Shown in pieces: positions 7,226-14,064 of a DNA stretch of 25,078 nt. This DNA is from CAIVAT01 sp964355945. GTDB taxonomy: Bacteria; Bacteroidota; Bacteroidia; Bacteroidales; FEN-979. A program made the translations under genes and the position numbers. The stretch is from positions 1 through 25,078 of the forward strand of contig CAYHGE010000053.1 in the NCBI GenBank assembly GCA_964355945.1, in the 5' to 3' direction. How positions within the stretch are numbered: the stretch's first letter is position 1; the number at the start of each line of letters is the position of its first letter. The notes under the pieces were generated by a model. That model made no database searches. It saw nothing but the letters and a program-made list of their open reading frames with translations, and was not told where the DNA came from.

Positions 7226-8380
7226 ATGAAATACAAACCATACCTCCATTCCCTGCTGGTGGTTTTCATGTTCATCAGCCTGACTGGTTACAGCATGAAT
7301 CCGGCAGAAAATAAAGACACCCTGAACCCGAAGACCATGCTAAAGCAACTGGATTCTATCCGGGAAAAAATCCAGATGGCAGCCAATGCAAGCGAGCCCC
7401 AATCAAAATTTCTCATGCTTCCCAAAGTCATCGGTGTTGAATCCACCAAAAGGCCCGGAAATCTGGCCGTATTTGGCGATTATATGACAATTACGGTTGA
7501 CAGTATTGCCGCCATGGATGCCATTACCGACTCCATTTCGGGAATGAAGAAAGACACCATGGCTGATGTAATCCTTTATATCAACGGCAATCCAATGCGC
7601 GACATCGGGGTGATGAATATTGACCATCAGAAGCATGAGTTGACTTTTCATCTCAACCGTCATTCAGAATACCTGCTGAAATTCTACCCTAAATTCCCAT
7701 ACCTGTGGTCCTCGATCCCGGTATCTTTCAGCGCCGGTTATAAAAACGGCATGATTCTGCCGGTTGACAGCGGACTCAAGCAAACAAACCTCAAATACGT
7801 CAGCAGATGGTCGATGGTGTTTTCACTTCTTTTCATCGCCACCATCATCGCTACGTTTATTGTTCTGGCTGCAAAAACCAACCTGATCAGGATTGGCGAT
7901 TACCGGAGCCCGTTCAGCCTTGCACTTACCCAGCTTTCGTTCTGGTCCATCGTAGTTGCTTCTTCCTTTGTCTATATCTGGATCGTGACCGAAGAACTTC
8001 CGCCGATAACCGGTTCAACCCTGATACTGATCTCGGTCAGCGCCCTTACAACAGCAGGATCCCGGTTGGTAGATCTTCGTGCCAAAACCCAGGGCTATGT
8101 TTCAAAACTCTCCGACTCCTTTCTCGAGGATATTCTTCAGGATGAACTGGGATATAGTGTTCACCGCGCCCAGATGTTCATGTGGACGGTAATCATGGGA
8201 ATTATCTTTGTTACCAGCGTAATCCGTCTGCAGCAGATTCCCCAGCTCGACGAAAGTTTGCTTGGCCTGATGGGTATCAGTTCCGGTGCTTATGTCGGAT
8301 TGAAAACGATGGAGAATAAAAAAGAACCGGATCCGAAACAAAAGGAGGAAGATACCTCCCGGAGTACCACCGTTGCTTAA
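7226..8380 (+). CDS. Exported multi-pass membrane protein with an internal repeat, function unknown
   Basis: This 384-residue protein has an N-terminal signal (about 8-22), then an extracytoplasmic domain (about 25-190). That domain has an immunoglobulin-like feel: VFGDYMTITVDSI, DVILYINGNPM and a strand-rich middle. Five membrane segments follow (about 196-216, 234-255, 263-281, 318-338 and 343-359) and a charged tail. The membrane part looks internally duplicated: TQ, FW, then P, then LxLISxxxxxxG at 235-280 recurs as AQ, MW, then P, then LGLMGISSGAYVG at 315-358. No enzyme motif is visible. The gene starts 3 bases after the small membrane protein, suggesting a shared complex or at least a shared mRNA. 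Its TAA shares the four bases TTAA with the stop of the convergent dxs. Confidence 0.75.
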   Translation: MKYKPYLHSLLVVFMFISLTGYSMNPAENKDTLNPKTMLKQLDSIREKIQMAANASEPQSKFLMLPKVIGVESTKRPGNLAVFGDYMTITVDSIAAMDAITDSISGMKKDTMADVILYINGNPMRDIGVMNIDHQKHELTFHLNRHSEYLLKFYPKFPYLWSSIPVSFSAGYKNGMILPVDSGLKQTNLKYVSRWSMVFSLLFIATIIATFIVLAAKTNLIRIGDYRSPFSLALTQLSFWSIVVASSFVYIWIVTEELPPITGSTLILISVSALTTAGSRLVDLRAKTQGYVSKLSDSFLEDILQDELGYSVHRAQMFMWTVIMGIIFVTSVIRLQQIPQLDESLLGLMGISSGAYVGLKTMENKKEPDPKQKEEDTSRSTTVA

Positions 8381-10284
8381 CCTTTGTCACTTAAGATCTC
8401 TGTTGTGGCGTGTATGATTCCCTCGGTATCAAATCCACATTCGTGATGGAGTTGAGTTACCGAACCTTGTTCAATAAAAAGATCTGGTACACCAAGCCGG
8501 TGGATCCGGGCTGAATAACCATGGAAAGCCATGAATTCGAGCACGGCCGACCCCATTCCTCCTATCACAGAGCCATCTTCGACCGTGATAATTTTATTGA
8601 ATTTTCGCAACAGCTCATGCAGCAGCGATTCATCCAGTGGTTTCAGAAAACGAAGGTCGTAATGGGCCACTGAAAAACCTGTCAGTTCAAGGGCCTTACA
8701 GGCTTCAACTGCATAATTTCCCACAGGTCCCAGGGTGATGATGGCTGCGTCTATGCCGTCACGGATCATGCGTCCTTTCCCTACGTCAAGCGGCTTCATG
8801 GGTGTTTTCCAATCCGCCCTGATCCCGCGGCCTTTCGGATACCGGATGGCAAACGGACCCATATCAGGCAATTGAGCGGTAAACATCATGTTACGCAGCT
8901 CCGCTTCATTCATCGGAGAAGCTACAATGATATTCGGGATACACCGAAGATATGCCAGGTCATATACCCCGTGATGTGTCGCTCCATCTTCACCAACAAG
9001 ACCGCCCCGGTCAAGGCAAAATACCACATTCAGTTTCTGAAGGGCAACATCGTGAATCACCTGGTCATATCCCCGTTGCATAAACGTGGAATAAATGTTG
9101 CAAAAAGGAACATATCCCGAGGCTGCCATCCCTGCACTGAAGGTAACAGCATGTTGTTCGGCAATACCTACATCGAACGTACGGTCTGGCATTTTAGCCA
9201 TCATCAGGTTGAGTGAACAACCCGTTGACATGGCCGGGGTAATCCCGACGATTTTCGGGTTTGCATCAGCCAGTTCAATAATAGTGCGACCAAACACAGT
9301 CTGGTATTTCGGAGCAAGCCCGTGACATTTATCCTCCTTGATCGTACCGGTTGTTTTATCGAAAACCCCCGGGGCATGATACACAGTCTGATCCTTCTCC
9401 GCCTTCTCGAATCCTTTGCCTTTTATGGTATGGATATGAAGCAGTTTAGGACCTTTGATGCCCTTCATGTCTTTGAGTAACTTCACCATCCTGATCACAT
9501 CATTGCCATCCACAGGACCAAAATACCTGCAATTAAACGCTTCGAAAAGATTGCCACTTCTAAGCAGGGTGGTTTTTACCGCATTCCCCAGCTGCTTCAC
9601 GATGGCCCTTGAGTTCTTCCCATATTTGGTGCCACCACCCATCAGCAACCAAACCTTATCACGAACCTTGTTATAGGTTCGCGAGGTAACAATATCTGCA
9701 AGATAATCCTTGATGGCTCCCACATTCTTGTCAATGGCGATCTGGTTATCGTTGAGGATCACCATGAGGTTGGCATTTGAAACCCCGGCATTGTTGAGGG
9801 CTTCCATCGCCATTCCGCCGGTCATGGCCCCATCGCCGATGATGGCCACATGGTGTCGGTTTGTCTGACCGCTCAATTTTGCGGCAACCGCCATTCCAAG
9901 GGCAGCAGAAATAGAAGTGGAGGAGTGTCCGACGCCAAAGGCATCATACTCACTTTCCGCCATTTTCGGGAAGCCACTGATGCCTTTGAATGTACGTATG
10001 GTATGAAACCGGTCTTTTCTCCCTGTCAGAATCTTGTGGGCATAAGCCTGATGTCCAACATCCCAGATGATCTTGTCGAAGGGTGCATCATACACATAAT
10101 GCAGTGCCACGGCAAGTTCAACGGTACCAAGACTGGCTCCCAGGTGACCTGGATTTACTGCCATTACCTCTATGATGAACTGCCTGATCTCTTCACACAA
10201 CTTTGGGAGATCGTCAAGTTTGAGTTTTTTGAGATCAGGGGGCAGGTTAATGTTGGTTAACAATGGTCCTGTAAGCGCAGTCAT
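8377..10284 (-). CDS. dxs: 1-deoxy-D-xylulose-5-phosphate synthase
   Basis: This 635-residue thiamine-diphosphate enzyme condenses pyruvate and glyceraldehyde 3-phosphate, the first step of the MEP isoprenoid pathway. Visible are PGHLGASLG with H47, DVGHQAYAHKILTGR with H78, GVGHSSTSISAALGMA with H120, and the TPP/Mg motif GDGAMTGG (150-157) continuing to NDN (178-180). The pyrimidine-binding domain has DVGIAEQHAVTFSAGMA with the catalytic Glu at 376. The C-terminal transketolase domain fills roughly 510-635. The open frame extends 29 codons upstream, into the preceding gene. I chose the ATG at 10284 because it leaves a 10-base spacer after the DUF59 gene, and the extension has no family counterpart. 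The length matches the family (about 620-640). The two genes probably form an operon. Confidence 0.96.
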   Translation of the reverse strand: MTALTGPLLTNINLPPDLKKLKLDDLPKLCEEIRQFIIEVMAVNPGHLGASLGTVELAVALHYVYDAPFDKIIWDVGHQAYAHKILTGRKDRFHTIRTFKGISGFPKMAESEYDAFGVGHSSTSISAALGMAVAAKLSGQTNRHHVAIIGDGAMTGGMAMEALNNAGVSNANLMVILNDNQIAIDKNVGAIKDYLADIVTSRTYNKVRDKVWLLMGGGTKYGKNSRAIVKQLGNAVKTTLLRSGNLFEAFNCRYFGPVDGNDVIRMVKLLKDMKGIKGPKLLHIHTIKGKGFEKAEKDQTVYHAPGVFDKTTGTIKEDKCHGLAPKYQTVFGRTIIELADANPKIVGITPAMSTGCSLNLMMAKMPDRTFDVGIAEQHAVTFSAGMAASGYVPFCNIYSTFMQRGYDQVIHDVALQKLNVVFCLDRGGLVGEDGATHHGVYDLAYLRCIPNIIVASPMNEAELRNMMFTAQLPDMGPFAIRYPKGRGIRADWKTPMKPLDVGKGRMIRDGIDAAIITLGPVGNYAVEACKALELTGFSVAHYDLRFLKPLDESLLHELLRKFNKIITVEDGSVIGGMGSAVLEFMAFHGYSARIHRLGVPDLFIEQGSVTQLHHECGFDTEGIIHATTEILSDKG

Positions 10285-10294
10285 TTTGCTTGAT

Positions 10295-10627
10295 TTAAAG
10301 TAAGCCGAGATCGAGCAGGGCAGATTCTGAAAGCATCTCTTTGTCCCAGGGTGGTTCAAACGTGAGTTCAACTTTTACACTTCCCACACCTTCTACTATT
10401 TTCACCGTCTCCTGAACCTCCAAAGGCATATCTTCAGCAACCGGGCAGTTGGGTGAGGTCAGCGTCATGAGGATGTAAACATCATTGGTTTGCTCGTTGA
10501 TCTGCAGATTGTAGATCAACCCAAGGTCATAGATATTGACTGGGATCTCAGGATCAAAGACAGACCTGAGTGCAGCGATAATTTTTGCCTCGAATGGGCT
10601 ATGGTGTACTTGATTGGCGGATTCCAC
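10295..10627 (-). CDS. MIP18/DUF59 family metal-sulfur cluster assembly protein (SufT-like)
   Basis: This 110-residue single-domain protein carries the family signature DPEIPVNIYDLGLIY (25-39), then TSPNCPVAEDMP (57-68) with C61, and the closing TFEPPWDKEMLSESALLDLG (89-108). Members (SufT, PaaD, the MIP18 family) help mature Fe-S proteins. The start is GTG at 10627, with no usable ATG upstream. A TACCTTTG element ends 13 bases before it, giving a nearly leaderless message. It precedes dxs by 10 bases. DXS itself has no Fe-S cluster, but the last two MEP enzymes, IspG and IspH, do, so co-transcription could be meaningful or coincidental. Confidence 0.92.
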   Translation of the reverse strand: MESANQVHHSPFEAKIIAALRSVFDPEIPVNIYDLGLIYNLQINEQTNDVYILMTLTSPNCPVAEDMPLEVQETVKIVEGVGSVKVELTFEPPWDKEMLSESALLDLGLL

Positions 10628-10639
10628 GAATTTTTTTTA

Positions 10640-10647
10640 CAAAGGTA
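10640..10647 (-). promoter_or_regulatory. -7 promoter element for the DUF59-dxs operon
   Basis: The minus strand reads TACCTTTG, a full match to TAnnTTTG, 12 bases upstream of the GTG start. Its closeness supports the GTG start and predicts a leader of only a few nucleotides. No clear -33 TTTG is present. Confidence 0.45.
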
Positions 10648-10740
10648 AGGTTATTCTCATTGTGTGGAAGGATATAAGCACTTAAAAAGCACTCCAATCT
10701 AACCTGATGGAAAAAAGGAATCTCTATGAAAAAAATGTCC

Positions 10741-10837
10741 CGCAGATTACCGCCGAAAAGGGCGCAGATTACCGCAGAATCAAGACAAGCAGCATTTATC
10801 CGCGGAAATCTGCGATCTTAATCTGCGAAAATCTGCG
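10741..10837. repeat. Intergenic inverted-repeat block built on CGCAGATT / AATCTGCG
   Basis: Two direct copies of CGCAGATTACCGC (10741-10753 and 10763-10775) are followed by three inverted cores AATCTGCG (10807-10814, 10820-10827 and 10830-10837). The block sits in the 218-base spacer between the DUF59 gene and the small exported protein gene, ending just before the latter's stop. It could fold into alternative hairpins and act as a terminator or processing site. I recall similar CTGCG-rich intergenic repeats in Bacteroidota genomes. Nothing else is visible in the spacer. Confidence 0.7.
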
Positions 10838-10845
10838 TGAAATTT

Positions 10846-11298
10846 TTATTTATCCAGGATGATCGGGCTGCTTACATCACAAATTGGCGGACACGGACTT
10901 AAACTCCGGGATTCTGTACTGAATATCGTGTTCTTAATGGCATCCTTGCCAGTATCATCAACACCAACCACGATTCCAACGGTTTTTGCGCTGTTATCCT
11001 TTCCCAGGTATACCCTGAACCCTGTGAGGGCAGCATTCTCTCTGGAAATGGCATTCATGGCATCCAGTTGCGATTTGTCGATCGTAAACCCTTTGATGAC
11101 CTGGTTAAACGGCACTGCCGACGCCAGGTAGGAAGTCACAAACACGCGGGCATCCGCTGAGGTAACCGGCGTTATCGGGTTTCCCGGGGCGATTGCTCCG
11201 GGGCCATGGGTAAAGGCCATCATGCTGATTATTGAAATACCGGATACCAGGCCGGTTATAAACACCAGGGCCACAAAGAAATAATTTTTTGTTTTCAT
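10846..11298 (-). CDS. Small exported protein of unknown function
   Basis: This 150-residue protein begins with a clear signal or anchor segment (MKTKNYFFVALVFITGLVSG, with hydrophobic residues continuing to about 28). The mature part has TSADARVFVTSYLASAVP, a helix around KSQLDAMNAISRENAALTG (about 74-92), a strand pair FRVYLGKD and VGIVVGVDDTGKD, and a C-terminal CPPICDVSSP with two cysteines. No catalytic motif is visible. I recall uncharacterised Bacteroidota proteins with the same GFRVYLGKD plus CPPxCD pattern, but no function. A TATCTTTG element lies 44 bases upstream of the ATG. The gene is divergent from the TPR protein gene and ends against the CGCAGATT repeat block. Confidence 0.78.
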   Translation of the reverse strand: MKTKNYFFVALVFITGLVSGISIISMMAFTHGPGAIAPGNPITPVTSADARVFVTSYLASAVPFNQVIKGFTIDKSQLDAMNAISRENAALTGFRVYLGKDNSAKTVGIVVGVDDTGKDAIKNTIFSTESRSLSPCPPICDVSSPIILDK

Positions 11299-11342
11299 AA
11301 TATTTTATTTAGAATGATGTTAAATTAAAGTGTAATTTCGCT

Positions 11343-11350
11343 CAAAGATA
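11343..11350 (-). promoter_or_regulatory. -7 promoter element for the small exported protein gene
   Basis: The minus strand reads TATCTTTG (TAnnTTTG). A GTTG lies 16 bases further upstream, slightly closer than the usual 19-21 for a -33 box. Beside it on the plus strand, TAATTTCG (11333-11340) is a one-mismatch -7 box pointing toward the TPR gene. The 129-base spacer may therefore hold back-to-back promoters. Confidence 0.4.
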
Positions 11351-11427
11351 AATGTTTATAACAATTCAACATAATTTTTTTTTTGAAAAATCAGTAAAAT
11401 CTGCCCATTTATTGTAAGCACTGGCAC

Positions 11428-13230
11428 ATGAAGAATCCCTTTAAAACAACCACACTGCTTTTCATTCTCCTTTGCATACATTCAGTTGGTGGGTTTAGCC
11501 AATTTAATCCGCGAACTTATATTGATAAAACTTTTCGTGAATCTGCCGCTGCTGCGAATGACAGCCTGAAGATCGAAAAGCTATGTGGTCTTGCATTGTT
11601 CTGCACTGACTATCTCGGCGACCAGCAACGCGCTGACAGCATTGCTGAAATGGCCATCCGGATTGCAGAAAAAAGTCGTCGCCCTGAATTATTGTCCATA
11701 GCATATAGCGGATATGTTGAATCGGCCGACCTTCATAAATATTACCAGAAAGCACTTGATTATGCATTAAAGGCGGAACAGATTTCCTTGCCTGATAAAA
11801 ACCAGGAAATTGCATTTCGAAATTATAAAAACCTGGCGTCCGTCTACCTGTCGGGATATGAATTCGACAAGGCGTTGAAATACAGCTACAAGCTTCTGTC
11901 AATTGCAGGCACTACCGAAAATACGGGATTGAAAGCTGAAAGCTATTTGTATATCGGACAATGCCTTGAAGGGAAAAATCAGAAAATTGAAGCATTCCGG
12001 AATTATCTGAATGCGGTGAGCCTGGTGGAGCGAATAAAGAATCAGAAACTGCAGATGAAATGTTATTCCCTGCTGTCGAACTTCTACAATTTCAGTAAAT
12101 TATACGATAAAGCAACACAGTACAAATTGTTGCAGCAGAATCTGGTTAAATCAATAACCCCAATTGATTCGATCGCCCTGATGTGGACGGAATATGATTT
12201 ACAGGTGATCGACGTCAATTCCAACAACAACCAGTTGTATGAAAGCAGCATGCAGGGAATCCTCGATTTTGCCAACCGCCACGGGCATAAGCGCATGCTA
12301 AATTACGAAATTGCGCTAATCCGCACACACCTTATCGAAGCCAATAAAATCAGCCAGCTGCGTGACCTGTATTACAAAAAATTTCCCCGGGAATTGAATG
12401 CCCTGGCTTCAGAAAACCCGGCGTTATATTTCAGGCTTAAGGCGTTCTTTTGTGAGGAAGAACAAAAGACCGATTCGGCGCTATTCTATTTCAACAAGGC
12501 AGAAAACCTGTTGCAATCCGACCCCAATGTGATTTTACAATCCAATTTTTACCACCGGTTCGGACAGTTTCTGCTGCGCCACGGAATGAAGGGAAAGGCC
12601 GTTGAAAAGTTTTCCAAATCGCTGGAACTGGCACAATCGGCCTTTTATATTGACTACATGCAGGGTGCAGCAAAACATCTGGAAGATATTTATGCCGAAG
12701 AGGGGGATTTTAAAAATGCATATCGGTTCTCGGTAATGAACAAGGTTTTAAGCGACAGTTTGAACAACATGTCGAAGAAGGACCAATTGCTGATCATGGA
12801 GATTGATTATGAAACAAAGCAGCAGGAATTGCTGGCTGACCAGGATAAGCAAATCAGGAGTAGGAGACATTATTTGCAATATACCGCGATAACCATTGGA
12901 ATCCTGTCGGTATTTGTCATCCTGATTATGCTGGGAAGCATGAAGGTTCCTGAATGGATCATCAGGATGCTGGGCTTCTTCTCCTTTATTTTTCTCTTTG
13001 AGTTCATCATTTTACTTGCTGATCGCAAGATCGAAGTAATCACACATGGGGAGCCCTGGAAAGTGCTGCTGATAAAAATATTCCTCATCGCCATCCTCCT
13101 CCCCCTTCATCATGAGATTGAAAAAAGGGTGATCACCTACCTGTTGAACCATAAATTGCTTGATATTTCCAGGTTTTCACTCCTTAGAAAGGTGAAGGAA
13201 CAGGCGAGGAAGATGACTGGAAAAGGGTAA
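11428..13230 (+). CDS. TPR-repeat membrane protein, possible sensor without kinase domain
   Basis: This 600-residue protein has an N-terminal signal (about 8-24). A long array of helical TPR-like repeats follows (about 40-460), for example YYQKALDYALKAEQI, YEFDKALKYSYKLLSI, KTDSALFYFNKAENLL and KGKAVEKFSKSLELA. A short coiled coil (about 450-480, MEIDYETKQQELLADQDKQI) leads into three membrane segments near 485-505, 511-531 and 546-560 and a basic cytoplasmic tail. The layout resembles the periplasmic sensor half of Bacteroidota TPR histidine kinases or LuxR-type regulators, but no kinase or DNA-binding domain follows. It more likely works through protein-protein contacts at the inner membrane. 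The stop is followed at once by the GGGTGAGC repeat block, which may end the transcript. Confidence 0.82.
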   Translation: MKNPFKTTTLLFILLCIHSVGGFSQFNPRTYIDKTFRESAAAANDSLKIEKLCGLALFCTDYLGDQQRADSIAEMAIRIAEKSRRPELLSIAYSGYVESADLHKYYQKALDYALKAEQISLPDKNQEIAFRNYKNLASVYLSGYEFDKALKYSYKLLSIAGTTENTGLKAESYLYIGQCLEGKNQKIEAFRNYLNAVSLVERIKNQKLQMKCYSLLSNFYNFSKLYDKATQYKLLQQNLVKSITPIDSIALMWTEYDLQVIDVNSNNNQLYESSMQGILDFANRHGHKRMLNYEIALIRTHLIEANKISQLRDLYYKKFPRELNALASENPALYFRLKAFFCEEEQKTDSALFYFNKAENLLQSDPNVILQSNFYHRFGQFLLRHGMKGKAVEKFSKSLELAQSAFYIDYMQGAAKHLEDIYAEEGDFKNAYRFSVMNKVLSDSLNNMSKKDQLLIMEIDYETKQQELLADQDKQIRSRRHYLQYTAITIGILSVFVILIMLGSMKVPEWIIRMLGFFSFIFLFEFIILLADRKIEVITHGEPWKVLLIKIFLIAILLPLHHEIEKRVITYLLNHKLLDISRFSLLRKVKEQARKMTGKG

Positions 13231-13326
13231 ACGGGTGAGCGGGTGAGCGGGTGAGCGGGTAAGCAAGTAAACAGGTGAACAGATCAGGTATTTCTGCTCA
13301 CCCGTTTACCAGTTTACCCGCTCACC
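13226..13326. repeat. Octamer direct repeats with interleaved perfect inverted repeats
   Basis: Tandem copies of the octamer GGGTGAGC, degenerating to GGGTAAGC and AGGTGAAC, start at the stop of the TPR gene. They are answered about 50 bases later by the reverse complement. Two exact arm pairs exist: 13226-13240 with 13296-13310 (15 bp), and 13250-13262 with 13314-13326 (13 bp). The order is A-B-A'-B', so they are interleaved, not nested, and give alternative hairpins or a pseudoknot-like fold. The block may serve as a terminator. The remaining spacer to 13371 holds no gene. Confidence 0.75.
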
Positions 13327-13371
13327 AGCTGACAATCAATAAATATGGAAACACAAAAAACAACATAATCA

Positions 13372-14016
13372 ATGAAAAAAAAAATTGGGATTTTAGGATC
13401 AGGCGTAGTTGCCCAGGTATTGGGTAGCGGATTCCTGAAACACGGGTATGAGGTAATGCTTGGTACCCGCGACCTTACGAAACTTACTGAATGGCAGACC
13501 GCGAATAACGCAAAGATTGGAAGTTTCAGTGAAGCCGCTGCCTTTGGTGATATTGTGGTGCTGGCATCTAAAGGGACTGCTGCAGAAGCAGTTCTTCAAT
13601 TAGCCGGTTCAGCTAATCTTAAAGGGAAAGTATTGATCGATACCACCAATCCGATTGCAGATGCGGCCCCGGTTAACGGGGTTCTTCAGTATTTTACCGG
13701 CCTGGGCGACTCCCAGATGGAACGGCTGCAGGCTGCATTTCCTGATGCCCGCTTTGTGAAAGCCTTTAACAGCGTGGGCAACAACTTTATGATCAATCCC
13801 GATTTCGGCGGAATCAAGCCAAGCATGTTCATCTGTGGCAACGATCCAGATGCAAAAAAGAAGGTAACAACCATTCTTGAACTGTTTGGATGGGAAACCG
13901 AAGACATGGGCGCCGTGGAAGCAGCCAGGGCCATTGAGCCGCTTTGCATCCTGTGGTGTATCCCGGGATTTATCCGGAATGAATGGATGCATGCCTTCAA
14001 GTTGCTGAAAAAGTAA
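13372..14016 (+). CDS. F420-dependent NADP reductase-like oxidoreductase (NADP-binding Rossmann protein)
   Basis: This 214-residue protein starts with a Rossmann motif IGILGSGVVAQVLGSGF (G9, G11, A14). GTRD (31-34) ends the second strand, a pattern that binds the NADP phosphate in this family. FGDIVVLASKG (58-68), VLIDTTNPI (87-95), FVKAFNSVGNNFM (128-140) and MFICGNDPDAKKKV (152-165) follow, all familiar from the NADP oxidoreductase, coenzyme F420-dependent family. Bacteroidota generally lack F420, so the real hydride partner is probably different, perhaps a flavin or small molecule. The ATG is followed by a run of Lys codons. The helicase gene starts 48 bases downstream (TTG) on the same strand, so shared transcription is possible. 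Confidence 0.88.
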   Translation: MKKKIGILGSGVVAQVLGSGFLKHGYEVMLGTRDLTKLTEWQTANNAKIGSFSEAAAFGDIVVLASKGTAAEAVLQLAGSANLKGKVLIDTTNPIADAAPVNGVLQYFTGLGDSQMERLQAAFPDARFVKAFNSVGNNFMINPDFGGIKPSMFICGNDPDAKKKVTTILELFGWETEDMGAVEAARAIEPLCILWCIPGFIRNEWMHAFKLLKK

Positions 14017-14064
14017 GTCCGTAACCGTACGTATGGGCATCCTGTCACTTGGCAGGGGATTTAT

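Noticed and set aside
13226..13326. Possible CRISPR array at the octamer repeats
   Set aside because: The repeat units are 8 bases, contiguous and then inverted, with no spacers and no cas genes nearby.
13345..13368. Seven-residue leader-like frame (METQKTT) just before the F420-reductase-like gene
   Set aside because: It has no attenuator structure or regulatory codon run, so it is most likely chance in AT-rich DNA.
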